A stretch of DNA of 64,000 bases from Adineta vaga (GCA_021613535.1 CP075494.1:14074001-14138000); one strand, 5' to 3'. Positions 12,191-30,593 are shown, counted from the first letter of the stretch. Notes: generated from the sequence alone by a model not told the origin. Program-made: numbers and translations.

Positions 12191-13969
12191 AAGACGTTTA
12201 TGCTCAAAATTCTTTAGAAAATCACATTAGACTTTCGTTATATATAAATAAATATACATATATTTTTATTCGTGTTCTCTATTAGCCTTTACCTGAATGT
12301 TTTGTTTTGTTTTGTTTTGTTTTCATAAAAAGCTCCAGTGACTCTCTTTCTCTTTCTTAAGACCTATCTAGTCAGGTCAGATGGACAGTGAAATTTCAAA
12401 GTCAAACTATTTTCTTCAAGTGCATTTTTGAAGCACATTTCTGAACGCAAAAGAAAGACAGTTTTCGAACTCGTGCACTATTCCATATCTCTTTTTTTCT
12501 TCTTCTCTTCAAACGTTCTCTATCGTTTTGTATATGTTGTCAGATGTGTGTATCAATTGATCCTCTGTCAAGTTGTTTTACTTCATATACTTTTCTCTTT
12601 TTTTTATTTTCTTTCGTCTAATGTAAACGAAAAGAAAAAAAGAATTATTTATTTACTCGGTTGCTTTTTACAAGAAAATATACCAAAAAAAAAAACTCTT
12701 TTTTACGTCGCTGAATTTATGATTATGCATATGAAATGAAAGAGAACACGTTATTTGGTACTGACGTTGATGTCTAGTCTTTATGTACTATATATACGTC
12801 GTGTGTTTTTGTTCTACTCACAAAACGTTTGTTTTTTAATCAAAATAAATCAGTTTCAAATGATAAAATGAGCTATTTAATATCCGTTTTTATTTTCTTG
12901 AAGGAAAGATAAGACTTATTTGACCAATAAATCAGATGGAAATAATGCATTCTGACATGAATGTATGCAGATTTATTCTCTCTTCTCGAGAGACTATTTA
13001 CAGACGATAAATCTCTTCAAAAAAAGGAAAAATGAGAAAGAACAATATCAAACCCTTGATAACAAACGATCTGATCTAAAATTATGTTAATCAATTGATA
13101 ATCGAGTAGTTTATTGATGAATAAAAGACGAAAAATTTATTTCATTGAATCAATTGATAACGATTATAAGTTCCAGATGTTCATTTTTGTTCAAGGTTAA
13201 TGGGTATTGTGATATGAATGACAGATGATTAGAAATGTTGATACTTCCCATATTTTATATCTAAGCTCTCATGTCAACTGAGATGCGAACAGGATGATGA
13301 TGATGATGATGTTGAAAGGAATTTCTTGTTTTGACAAATATCATATTGCGACTTCAGTCGGCAGTACCTAATTGATATTGTCAAAGTCAAGATTATCTAA
13401 CGTTTTCCATTTTCTTAGTTGAAATTCTTTTGAACATTTGTTTAACAATGGCATTACATATTTGTGATCTTTTCATTCATTTCTTTTTTTGTTGCAAGAA
13501 AAAAAGATCACAGAACAATTAATATAGAAAATTTCCCTAAGGAGTAATAAAAGGTATAAAATATGTCAGACATATTCAATTCTATGAAAATTTATGTAAT
13601 AGACGACGATCTATGTAGTAATTGAGAAAACGTCACGTTCTTTTGTTTTTTGTTAGGTACATAACAAGGAAAACTCACTATTGATGAGAAAAGAAAAAAG
13701 CAAGAAGATTAAAATACTTTGAACTGATATTTATCGAAACATATGTTTGAAACGTTATAATATGATTACTTACATATGAAAATACGAACAAGTTTTCTTT
13801 TTAATTAATTAGGCTTTTCTCGACATATTTATCATTGTCAGAAAAGTATGAGTTTTTTTTCTTCTTCTATATAATTCTATTGATTAAGAACATGAAAAAC
13901 TTCGTTCAATCTTGATCTTTATTTAAAACAAAAATAAAAACATAAGCAAAACAATTATGCTGTTTTTTT
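12191..13969. other. Intergenic region GNAO-PSMG4, no gene seen
   Basis: A 1.8-kb AT-rich spacer between convergent genes. It contains a (TTTTG)n microsatellite at about 12300-12323 and many homopolymer runs. A 103-codon open frame at 12428-12739 is low complexity and has no recognisable domain. No RNA gene was recognised. Confidence 0.6.
12300..12323. repeat. (TTTTG)n microsatellite
   Basis: Four to five copies of a TTTTG pentamer in the 3' flank of the G-alpha gene. Confidence 0.9.
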
Positions 13970-14389
13970 TTAATAAACTTGTTCATTTTCTCGTACATGT
14001 TCGAAAAGAGCTTGTTCAACTTCACCTAATAACATATCGTTATCAGCATCATTAGCAAGATTAAGACTAATATAGACTTGTTTTTGTCCGCCGAGACGAC
14101 GTGCTAATTTTTTACTTAATGATAAAGATTGTTCATAAAAATCTGTGCCAAAAAGTGTCGTACCAAGTAATTCTTTTGTCGATGATAATGTCATAGGCAT
14201 TGTCATCGCTAAATTTGACATATCACATGATGGCGTTCCAATCCAAATAAAAAGACATCGATCAGGATAACGAATGATTTGATAGAGAATGATTTGATCT
14301 GCAATACGACGTGAAAATTGTGTTACTTTAATTCCATTGGATTGATCAGTATTACTAATAGAATCCGAACTGATCACTGTTGATGACAT
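13970..14389 (-). CDS. PSMG4: Proteasome assembly chaperone 4
   Basis: PSMG4 partners PSMG3 in alpha-ring assembly of the 20S proteasome. This is a single exon of 139 codons; the human protein is 123 residues. Matching segments are FSRRIADQIILYQIIRYPDR, CLFIWIG, MSNLAMTMP, LLGTTLFG, SKKLARRLGGQKQVYISLNL and the C-terminal EQALFEHV. The start is the ATG at 14389. An acceptor-like TTTTGTAG lies 9 nt upstream of it. There are no near neighbours on the same strand. Confidence 0.85.
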   Translation of the reverse strand: MSSTVISSDSISNTDQSNGIKVTQFSRRIADQIILYQIIRYPDRCLFIWIGTPSCDMSNLAMTMPMTLSSTKELLGTTLFGTDFYEQSLSLSKKLARRLGGQKQVYISLNLANDADNDMLLGEVEQALFEHVRENEQVY

Positions 14390-15054
14390 TCGTTTATCTA
14401 CAAAATTGAGAAATATATTCGTTAATGCATCATCTGAAGTCCAATTTTCTGCTAAATTAAATCCGAACGTGTACTTTCAGTAAATAAGTACATTCTTAAC
14501 GGTAAACTAGATCATTAATCGATTATAAATTCAATTATGGAAGCGTTCGGTAGTTTAAAAAAACACATTGATTATTGTGGGTTTTTTTTATTTATCAAAA
14601 CATCTGCATTTTATTTTAACATGACAAATGAAAAATGAAATTTGCTTAATCCGATGTAATTCAACTATTGATATTTTCTGACTAGTGTCGGATTTTATTT
14701 TCCTTTGGAGTTCGTTTTTTTTTTGTTTTCAATTATTGGTTTGTATAAAGCTGGTAAAAACTGTTCTGTTTACAAACACACACAAGTTCCTGAGAGCACG
14801 AAAGAGAAAGAGAAGAAGACGAAGAAATGAGAAAGCCAAGGCGCATATACAGATGTGCGAGATTCTAGCGACAAAATGTCTTGAAATGCTACACTGGTCA
14901 ATTGAAGACAAACATAGAAACACAAATGTAAAAGACAAAAAGAAAACAAAGAAAACAAACAATAAACATGAGCATTTATATGTATATTTATAGCGAGAGA
15001 AAGAAAGATAATCAATACATAGACAAATTCGCATTGCTTAAAGATGATTAAATG
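14390..15054. other. Intergenic region, no gene seen
   Basis: A 665-bp spacer between PSMG4 and the end of ARHGAP39. Overlapping open frames on both strands at 14685-15034 are Lys/Arg-rich on one strand and Phe/Cys/Ser-rich on the other, as expected of purine-rich noncoding DNA. Nothing is called. Confidence 0.6.
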
Positions 15055-20454
<5,400 letters not shown>

Positions 20455-21904
20455 GTTTGGTATTTTTTTACTTTCAATCAATGTTTAATAAACAACACCT
20501 TGATGAAAATAGTCATATCAACAAAGAGACATACATGCACACAGCGTCGCATGTTTCACCGACGAATTGATATTTTATTTGTGTGTAAATATCTACAGAG
20601 AAATAAACAATCGATGATTAAACATATTATATATGTAAGAAGAAGAAGAAAGCTTCTCGTAATTCTTTCAAATATGAACAACGAAACAAAAAAGAATGCT
20701 TATGATGATGCCCGTAGAGAAATTAACAGACACGAGAGAGAGAGCGAGCGAATGTGAACGTGAGAAGAATCGACACATGCAAAGCTATTAGCGTAATCAA
20801 GATTGTCATCGTTAGTCGGCATTCATTTTTTGCATATGTATAATTTCAATTGAAAGAAACGAAAAACTATCTTGTTATCATTTTCAAAATGAAAAGTGAC
20901 AATACGAATGATAATCATCTGTACGGTTGTTTTACACTAAATAAAACTATAATATAAAATGTGTTTTCCATCATTGATTTATCTATTCAACCAAACGAGT
21001 ATAATGATAATTCTTATCCCCCCCAAAAAAAGAATTCTTTTTTCTCTTTCGGTCATAGACATCGAGTGGATGAGTGAGTGAGGAAAAGAACGTTTGCTAT
21101 CGTAGCTGCTCAATCGTCACGATCTTTCAGTATATATGTATTTATGTATATGTGTGTGTGTATGGTTGTCTGACTATGTAGGCGGCAGAATGAGGAAATA
21201 GATTGTAAGGGGTGACCAAAGAGAAAGAGGGAAAAGAACGAAGAAGAGGTCATCAAGACGTCGCTTATTTATCGGACATGCGATTACGTCCGTCAATCCT
21301 TCTATGTAATCGATTGACCGACTTGTTTCTCTGAGAAAAAAACAATGAATGAATAAAAAGGAAACGTTAAACAACAAGAGCATCAATATCACTAAATGAG
21401 AACCAGATTTTTTCTATCTAGAAACAAAGACGAGAGACGACAATGAAGAAGAAAAGACAGAATCTTTACTTACGTCATTAACTGACATTTACTTGGCTTT
21501 TTTTTCTGCTCAAAAGGTTCGCCTAGGTCTAATTCTTTTTCTTTTTATCTTTTAAACTAAAATCAAATTTAGAAGATTTATCACACATAAGACATTTAAC
21601 TCGAAAGGAAATAAATCAAACGAAAAAAATCAGATATATTACCATATTGAACAAAAAGAAACCGTACATAAACGACAGAAAGGGTAAGACAAATGTATAT
21701 AAAGAGAAGAACAAGAAGAAGAAGAAAAAAAGAGAAAGAAAAAGAAGCACATCTCACTAGAGGAATGGAGAGTTATCGTTAACCAATAAAAAATCGAATT
21801 GAATATTGGGGGCGCTAGATAACATATGATACGAAATAAGGAAGAAAAAAAAGTAAATATAACTTGTTTTGCTTCGATACTATCACAAAAATTTGTTTTC
21901 AAAG
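20455..21904. other. Divergent intergenic region ARHGAP39/NEURL
   Basis: A 1.45-kb spacer between divergently transcribed genes that probably holds both promoters. Open frames at 20500-20757, 21174-21392 and 21639-21902 look like noise (Arg/Lys- or Ser/Phe-rich, no domain). Confidence 0.6.
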
Positions 21905-23382
21905 ATGCCTAAACCATCACGTCGTGTTATAGGGAAACCGGGAGCCTTGACATTCAATGATGTTCATGGAAAAGGAATAATTCTTTCGAATAATAGTCGA
22001 CAAGCAACAAGAACATCAGGCTTTGGTGATGCAATTGTATTTAGTTCTCGAACTATACGTACATATGAAAAAGTGTTTTTGAGACATCGTCAAAAACAAG
22101 TCGACTGGATCGGTAGCCTTCGAGTTGGATTTTGTATGCATGATCCAAAAACACAATTTACACAAGATACATTACCAAGTTTAGCTTTTAAACATTTAAC
22201 AGGTATGTATATGTAAAGTAGAAATTGATTTATTAAGTATTTATTTGTTTATTTATTTAGATAAAGCTGGTTATTGGCTACGTGCTTGTTCAGATGAACT
22301 TCTTCGAACTTCGCCAATTATTTACGTATATTATTCTTTTGGTAAGAAGATAAATGATTCATAGTCATCCGAATATTTCATAATTATTCTATTTAGATGG
22401 TCAAATCTATGTTGGAGGTTACGGCCAAACAACGCCTGCTCAAGCGGTCTTAACTATCAATGAACATTGTGGTCCATATTATTTATTTTGTGAAGTTTAT
22501 GGTAAAACAGATCAAATAGAAATTGTCGATCAATCAACTTTACCAGATCAAAATTTACTTAATGAAGGTGTTTCCCTTTCAATTCATGGTAATGTTATTG
22601 ATTCAGTCAATACAAAATTAGCTGCAAATCCTAATCTTTCTCATCTTCAATATTTTAATTATTTATTTACATCAAATTCTTTACATAAATTAACATTTCT
22701 TCCTACAACTAAACATAATGTTATATTTACAAATAATCAACGAATTGCATGTGTGAATAATCTTCGTTTCAAATCGAGTTATGTTTTTCTTGATACATCA
22801 ATGAAAGCTGGTGACATTCTCATTTGTAAAGTAATGGATTGTGATGCTAACATATCATCTTTACTTCTTTTTGGTTTAACAACACAAAATCCATCAATGT
22901 TACAATCTCATACATTACCCGAAGAAAGTACAACACTTGTAGATAATTATTCATTATCACAATGGTTTATCGATACTGATATCAATGCAAATATATCATT
23001 ATATGATGAATTAGCATTTTGGTTTGAATCTGATGGTTATATTTATCTTTCGATTGACAATCGTCCGCCAATAAAACTTAAAACTCCAACTATACCATCA
23101 GATATGATTAATATGAGTTTCTATCCATTTTTCGATCTCTATGGACAAATAACGTCACTCTATTTATACAATTTTAGTTCATTAAATAGATTGAATTTTA
23201 GTAGACCATCGACTGCTCGAACATTATGTTTAATTTGTTGTGAAAATCTAGCCGATACACAATTGTTGCCGTGTCAATGTATATTATGTAGTCAATGTGC
23301 ATCTGTTATTAAACGTCCAAGTTTACTTTCAGATTGTCCATTTGATCGAAAACATATTACTCAAATTCAACCATTATTGTGA
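21905..23382 (+). CDS. NEURL: Neuralized-type E3 ubiquitin ligase (NHR-NHR-RING)
   Basis: A Neuralized-family ligase; its relatives ubiquitinate Notch ligands and promote their endocytosis. Three exons (21905-22202, 22261-22341, 22397-23382) give 454 residues. The first NHR domain begins GALTFNDVHGKGIILS and includes IGSLRVGFCMHDP. A more divergent second NHR-like region starts near HKLTFLPTTKHNVIF (about residues 230-390). The C-terminal RING reads CLICCENLADTQLLPCQC, then CSQC and CPFDRK: the usual His ligand is Cys and the last Cys is Asp. I chose the ATG at 21905 (MPKPSRRVIG); an in-frame TTG lies upstream, with no in-frame ATG between. Confidence 0.88.
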
Positions 23383-25349
23383 TTTGATTTATTTACAAAA
23401 GATATAAACTTATACATGATATACAATTAATTTTAAGACACAATTAATTCTTTTTCTTTCTTGTATTTTTTTATTCATTTTGTTCTGTAGTCAGATTTCG
23501 ATTATATTTTTCAATGGAAACGGTGTTTTGTGATATATTCAAAAAACGAAATAAATATTTTTTTTGCAGAACAAATCAACTTAAAAATATTTGTTTATAT
23601 AATATAACAACAATGATTTCTTTATCTTTGGTCTAACTTTATAAAAAGAAAACAGCATATGAGTATATATAACCATTGAACAACTAATAGAAATGAGCAA
23701 CGGACGAATATATTTGACCGTGGTAGCTTGAGGGAATAGAGATGTTCTTCGAAACTATCTTTCTTTTTTTTATTCTAACGGGTAAAAGTGCTTTAGATTA
23801 GACTAAGAATAACTTTAATATCCTTTGAGAAGTTAATGCAGGGAAATATAGACAAGATAAATTCAATTTAGATGAGTGAAGTTAGTAACGTACTGGATTC
23901 CTCGGAGAAATATAATGTAATAGATAAAACTAGGTTCTCTGTTGCTGACGACATTGGATTTGTTCACGAAGCAACTTGCTTGTCAAAGTAAAGAAAAAAA
24001 ATGCTACAATGACCGGTAGCTGTGATGCATCCATCTAGATTATAAAATAAACCTTCTCTTTATAACTGAATAGTAGATTTCATTTGAATTGGTGATAATA
24101 TTGTATACCGTTGTCCAATAACTAAACAATGAACAAACAACATTCGAAGGATATGTTTATCTTTGTTTGCATGTTGTGTTCCTTGACTAACACGATCAGT
24201 CGTAGACTGGATTTTTGGTTAACGAATAAGCGGTATTTGCAATAGAACAAATTCGACGAGGTTGAAGGATTTCATAGAAGATCAGAACATTTGCATATGC
24301 AAGATGAACGAAGAAACATATCAATCGAATGATGTGAGGAGCGACTTTCTAACTACTCCATTGTCATACATTGACATTAGATGAACTACGGAGAAATCTG
24401 CTAAGCAATAGAGTGAAATATCAACACAAGCAAGAATAAGATACTAGATTGTCAATGCTCTAAGAACATAGTTCATTCAAATAGACAAAACGATACCCGG
24501 CTTGTAAACATCTAAGCACACTGTTAATGATAACAGAGATAAGTGCAACATGGATTTTGTTTTAACACTGGTCATGTAAATACAAAAATGTTTAATGTGT
24601 TACTAATTGTAACAAATACGCTTATCCAAGGAAATATTCAACGTGCCATAAAGACAATATAATAAAATTGATAGTATTGATTTCATTTTGAACGTCAAGT
24701 GGCATAGTCACATTAGATGATACCATTTTAATTGAATCTTGTAAGAGTTGTGTGTATTCTATTTCGCTCAAGAAATAAATAAAAGTATTGTTAAAATTAC
24801 ATCTTAACGTATTTATAACATTTCAATCGCTATGAAAGATTGTCTCAGATATAGAAGCGTAGAAAATCTGTTTTCTTCGATTTTTCATATAAGAAAATTT
24901 AAGTTGCCGTGCTTTATATTCTTCGAATGATTGAAATTGTCGAAAAGATTAAATCATCACTTTTGTAAGGAAACATAACCGAACTTCGGCAAGGGAGAAA
25001 AAGGAGATCTTACTCTTTTATAATGCAAGTACGAAAAGTATGAAAAACAATATTTTTGGACGTAATATTAATCTTTTATGTTGTTTTATATTTCCGGTGT
25101 AATCTGATTACGAAAACATTCGCGTACACAGATATGAATACACAATCAATCTACCGTAACAAAGTATTCACATCACGAACATAGAAATGATCGATATTGA
25201 TTCAAATTTTCTCATAGATTTACAGATATTCTCATCTGCAAAACAGAGTCTAACAGTAATGTAAACAATATCAATATATACATATATATGTAAGACATTT
25301 GATAATTTTCATTTGACCTTTATTTATCAATAACAACAAAACAAATAAA
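23383..25349. other. Gene desert, no feature recognised
   Basis: Almost 2 kb between convergent genes with no open frame above 60 codons on either strand. The first 200 bp have AT-rich 3'-flank character. The rest is less biased and shows no repeat, hairpin or tRNA that I could recognise. Confidence 0.6.
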
Positions 25350-27042
25350 CTATGCTAATCCTTGTTGTTCACGCCATTTAATTATCGCATCTTTGATCAA
25401 TGTTTTCAATAGATCTGGTTTATTGAAGATAAAATATTTATCACTTGTATCGATGATTCGATGTTGTGCTTGATTACGAAATAATTGTGTACGGAGATAT
25501 TCCTGAGAATCATCCCAAGCCTGAAATCCATAAAATATATCACTCTTCAATCTTTAGAAACCAAAACTTACTTTATTTAAATCAGTTGAGAGACTTTTAT
25601 CATATGGACGCCGATTGAGAATCGTAACCGAAACATTCGATGGAAAAGCTTTCATTCGCCAAGCTAATCTAGAAAACATTCTTCTGCTAATTACGATTCA
25701 TGTTGAATAACTAATTCGTACTTCATCTGTGAAAAGGTTTCATTCATATAAAAATGTTCTCGAATAGTTGAACTAATATGTGCAGCATTACAAAGCAAAT
25801 GTTTCTGAAATAATCATCAGAAAACAAATGATCAATGTTAGATTATGATTTCAATGTAGTTACTTGTCGATGATTGATATTGATATTATCAGCTTCTGTT
25901 TCATCAGATGTTTTTACACTCAGCGGCATGTCAATCATATTTGTTAAAACAAGAATACGATTAATACCAAAGGCTGCTGAAAGTTGCATAGCATGTAAAC
26001 GTGGAATCAGTTTATTGTACCTAGAGAGACACTATTAGAATGAGAAAATAATAGATTTGTTGAACATAAATCTACCAATGATCTTTCCATTGTTCACTAT
26101 CGAACAACGTTTCAACTAATGGATCAATTAAAAATAAATGACTGACATCACTAAAAGTAGGCATAGTATTTGTAACAAATACCGAAAGAAATCATCTGAA
26201 TTCACTTACAATTCATACATTTGTGTATAAAACCGAGTAATAATAGCACCAAGATCAGCACCGACGAGAATAAATGGTTTGGGTTGCTGACTTGTCGCTG
26301 TAACAAGACGATTTAGATCTTCAGACATTCTATTAAATCAACAGTAAATCGTTATTAATTACTTTTTTCAGAAATCGAAAATTTACTTTTCGACTGTATT
26401 ATCCATTCCACGATGTTTCGGCATTTTATTTTCTATACCATCTGATTCTATAGTAAATCAATCGATCAATATTGATTAATTTACTTTTCAATTAAAATCT
26501 TACGTTGCTTAGTTGCTGAAGTTGATGATGGTGGTGGTGGTGGTGGTGGTGGTGGATCACTCATCCCTAATCCAGCTCGATCATAGATACATACCTAAAA
26601 AATATTCAATTACATCCATAATAGTATAACAATGATTCGCTTACTGTTGTCATCTTTTTGAGTTTCTCTTGTAGAGGAATCCAAATATCAGAATTCATAC
26701 CAGTTGGTGCATCGAGAATGACTATTAAAATGAAATCTTTCAATTCTATGTTCTAGGCCAGTTCATCTCTATACCTGTTGGTGCACCTTGTCCTCGACAG
26801 CGTAGAAATAATTTCTGACCATGTCCAATATCATATGGTAGACCTGAAATAATTTTCCAAGAAAATTAAGATAAATCAAACATTATTTTACTACCATGTT
26901 GTGCTAATAAAGGTGCTTCACGTTTTAATGAAGCATAATTAATCAATGGTGGTACAATGATTATAAATAATAATAATTGAACTAATTTCCACAATGTCTG
27001 AACACATATTTTCAATAGATTTCTTATTGAAATAACAACCAT
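25350..27042 (-). CDS. Membrane-anchored alpha/beta-hydrolase-fold protein with altered catalytic residues
   Basis: The start is the ATG at 27042 (MVVISIRNLL); a hydrophobic stretch (LVQLLLFIIIVPPLINY) gives an N-terminal signal anchor. The fold is recognisable from YDIGHGQKLFLRCRGQG, VILDAPTGMNSDIWIPLQ, VCIYDRAGLGMSDPPPPP and the nucleophile elbow ILVGADLGAIITRFY. In G-A-D-L-G the nucleophile position is Asp rather than Ser. At the C-terminus, where a His is expected (S-G-H-Y-I pattern), the sequence is SDKYFIFNKPDLL with Lys. A nine-proline run follows GMSD. About nine short exons end with REQQGLA. It may be a non-catalytic member or use different chemistry; the substrate is unknown. An acceptor-like TTGATATAG lies 8 nt before the ATG. 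Confidence 0.78.
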
Positions 27043-27765
27043 GAAGTAATCTATATCAATAATGGAGAAAGGAAAAAGAGATTTTCTTGAAATATTCAAA
27101 TCAAATTAACAATCAGTATTTAGAGTGTTTTGTGTAAATTTGATTGCATCGCCTTCTTTCCACATATATATACATGTACTTTAACAAATCAAACACTTGC
27201 GCCACCAGATATTTAAATCAGTATGAAGCAAATCATTTTATTACATAGTCATCATGGAATATTTTATTAATTTATTTCAATTTTCCATCCTTATATTTGT
27301 AAAGATATGTCAAATAACCTGAGAGAAAACAACATTACTCATATTCAACAAAAAATATCTTTCGGTCACTTCAAGATACAACATACATCTGTTCATTCTC
27401 AATGTAATGCATTTGTAGACAATTTTTTTCTAACTATTCATCCTTTATCCACGCGGTTCTCTTCAATTTTTTTTGCAATATTATAAATGATTGATAAACA
27501 GTTTATATATTTGTCTGATATTATCTTATAAAAAGTCAGACAAAAAACAGTAGAAGACAATGTTATAAGTCATGAGAAATGAGAAAAATAAGACAATACA
27601 TACAAGCTAAGTATTTGTTTTCTTTTTTTGATATACATCAAACGCGTCACAGTAAGAACAAATACAAAATGAAAACAATCAAAATCAAAAGTGCACATAC
27701 ACAAATATGTACATTAATCAAATGGAATTAAAAAGGTAAAGAAAAAAAGAAGAGAAACTTTGATT
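27043..27765. other. Intergenic region, no gene seen
   Basis: A 723-bp AT-rich spacer between the hydrolase start and the end of the HMGB gene, both on the minus strand. It presumably holds the hydrolase promoter and the HMGB 3' end. Confidence 0.6.
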
Positions 27766-29915
27766 TTATCTATCACCTTCAATTTCGGTGTGGTGATTAT
27801 TATCCTCATCATGTTGTTTTAAATGATTTGTATTAACTGATGTTAATGTTTGATATGTCGTCTAAAAAAAAACGATATTATTTCAAAATTTTCCCTTTCA
27901 AATTATTTGTTTCTACCTGATGTTGAACATGATGTTGTGGTTGTAACGCTTGAAATTGTTGCATTTGAACCTACGAAAAAAGATAAATATCTCTGTAAAA
28001 TCAAATTAGTTCTATTAGAATAACTAAGCACATGTACACACACACACACATATAAACATCAGAAAGAAAACGAATATTTACCTTTTTGATATATTTCATA
28101 AAAAAATTAGAGTAGGTGAATTTTTTGCTCGTTTATATATCATATTTTTCTATCTTTGTGGTATATTATTTGTACATACAAAACAAGAACAACAAACAAA
28201 AAAATAATTGACAACAAAATTATTTTTTTTCTTCAAAGAAATGAAAAAGAAAAACATAAACCGGAAGAAATTAAATGTTGATTTTTTTTTCTATTCATTT
28301 AGATTATCAAGACTGGAAGAAGAACAAAGACATTCAATTATTTTATAGACAGATATGAATAATCTGTTATTGTATACTCAATGTTGAAGAGAAAAATTGA
28401 ATGTGTATATATGTGTGTATTTATGTGCATAGCTATTTCTACTGTTCACTAATATCCTACATTGTTATGAGGCATTTGTAATGAATAACCATTATAATGA
28501 GGAAAAAGTGATGTTGTTAAACCATTATCTTGAAAATTATTCATTGGAGTAAAATTCTGAAACAACAAAATTTCTATTAGAAATCAATTTCTTTCTTTTC
28601 AACTGTTTTACTTGTTGTGGAAAAGTTTGCATGGGATTAAATGTTGGTAGTTGATAGGATGACGACGAATACTGTTGTTGTTGTTGTTGTTGCTAAAGAT
28701 ATAACGAATAGTTGTAAATTAGAAGTATGATATGAATGAAAAAAATTACATCTTGTTGTATTCGGATCTGTTGTTCAGAATGTTGTTGTGGTAATACCTG
28801 AGAGGTTGAATTTGATTTAGCTTTTTTATTTGCTAATTTGAATTCATTCATTTCCTATGAGGAACAAATAATCATAATTTCATCAGAAGAAGAATTAAAT
28901 TTATCTTAACGAACTTTTTCATATCGTTCTTTATCTTTTTGTGCTGATTCTTCATACGCTAGTTTTCCATCAGGTTGTGTATGATTCCATCGGTCACCTA
29001 ATTCTTTTGCTATTTCACCCACTGATAGACTTGGATTTACTGCTTTTAATTTCGGTCGTTCTTCTTTACAATAATGAAAAAATGCTGATCTAAATATACA
29101 AAATACAATCAGGATTTTTCTCGGATGAAAAGACTATTGTCTTTACAAAGGTCGTTTTGGTGCTAAAGGATCTTTTTTCTTTTTCTTTGTTCGTTTTTCA
29201 CCAGGTTGATATACAGCCATTTCACGTTCAAATCTTTGTTTATCAGCTTCAGCTTGTGCAGCAAATTTTGTTTTATCACTTTCAGACATTGTCTAAATTG
29301 AAATAACAATATAAAATAAGTAAATAAAGTGCATGAACTATTCAAATCAAATCCTCGACTTAATCCGATTTTATTCTTGTCTGTCCTTGATGAAAAGAGT
29401 ATGAAAACGAGTTCGTAAATTTAATTTAGTTTAAACGATTAAAGATCAATGAAGAAAAATTTTCTTACCTTCCATTTTTCTGCACATTTTTTTGAAAATT
29501 CACTAAAATTCGCGTTCTCATTTGGATAAGCTTTCCGATGTTCATCTCGACATTTCTGAACGAAAAATGTATATGCACTCATTCGACCTTTTGGTTTATG
29601 CATTTCTTTTGGTGGATGTTGTTGTTGTTGTTGTTGTTCACGAGTTTGTACTGGTGTAGATGGAAGCATATGATGAGTTGGATGTTGTATCAGTTGTGAT
29701 TGATGTTGTTGTGGATGATAGCTAGAAAGAAAAGATTTGATGAGAATATTAGAAAGAGAAAAAAAACATCGCTTTTCCATTTTGTCGACTTACTACATCG
29801 ACATTTGTGAGGGTAGTTGTTGCTGATTTTGTTGATGTTGTTGTTGTTGCTGCTGCTGCTGCTGTTGTTGTTGCGGAGGTACTATCATTGATTGATAATA
29901 TAATGTCGAAGTCAT
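27766..29915 (-). CDS. HMGB: HMGB/DSP1-like protein with two HMG boxes and polyglutamine tracts
   Basis: A nonspecific DNA-bending chromatin protein of the HMGB1/Drosophila DSP1 group. The start is the ATG at 29915 ([14 protein letters not shown]). It has a Gln-rich N-terminus, as in DSP1. HMG box A is [20 protein letters not shown] to [13 protein letters not shown], continued in the next exon by [21 protein letters not shown] basic linker [17 protein letters not shown] leads to box [21 protein letters not shown] to [18 protein letters not shown]. The C-terminus is Gln/Asn-rich instead of the acidic tail of vertebrate HMGB1. Two endings are possible: a stop at 28449 (NNVGY), or splicing from the weak donor at 28457 to an acceptor at about 27972, giving [17 protein letters not shown] and a stop at 27766. 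The frame is kept in both. Confidence 0.87.
29838..29876 (-). repeat. CAG/CAA triplet run encoding polyglutamine
   Basis: A mixed CAG/CAA run inside the first coding exon of the HMGB gene, giving about a dozen consecutive Gln residues after MIVPP. Shorter CAA runs occur at 29620-29640 and 28676-28693. Confidence 0.85.
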
Positions 29916-30593
29916 TTTTTAAAGTAATAGTATAGCGAATTACATGGAGAAAGAATCGATCTGTAATCGAAATAATTTTCAAAATTCTACTCATTAACAA
30001 TAATCTCATCGTTATCATCAGCATTGATGCAGATACAAGAAAGAAAACCTTCAAGAAATTGAGCAGATTCTTCTTGTTTGTATGATGATGATGATAATGA
30101 TGAGACTCACGTGATACACATTTATTTTACATGCAAGAAAAATGTACTGAGAAACACGCGGAAAGTTCGATGCATATTTTTCAAAAACAAATAGATAATT
30201 TCGAAAGGAAAAAAGAAGGGAAAACCGACATCTTGAGTGATGGCATGGTAATGTTTGTAAACGAAAGGTCTCTTTTTTCTCCTTCTCTCCTCTCTTCCCT
30301 TTTCTAATCGCTCTTCTTTCTCTGTTAGCCTCGGACACATCAATGCATATAATTATTTCTTGTTTCGTTCGTAAAAGAAAAATAGAAGAGAAAAAGAGAG
30401 AGAGAGAGGGAGAAGGAGAGAAGGGAAAAGAGGATTGTTCTGTTCTTAGCAATCGGAGAATATGCCCTCTTCTTCCTCCTTCGTTTTTTCTTGGCTTGTT
30501 TGAGAACAGAACAGAGAAAGAAAAAACTCAATTAATCGAGGGCATCTATAGGTTTGAATAGTTTGCCGGACATGTTCGCCAAGGGTCAAGTAA

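Noticed and set aside
12428-12739. 103-codon open frame
   Set aside because: Phe/Ser/Lys-rich low-complexity translation with no domain, in T-rich intergenic DNA.
14685-15034. Overlapping frames on both strands
   Set aside because: Purine-rich noncoding DNA gives Lys/Arg on one strand and Phe/Cys/Ser on the other; no motif.
30051-30561. Several overlapping frames
   Set aside because: Produced by GA/CT-rich sequence; no conserved feature.
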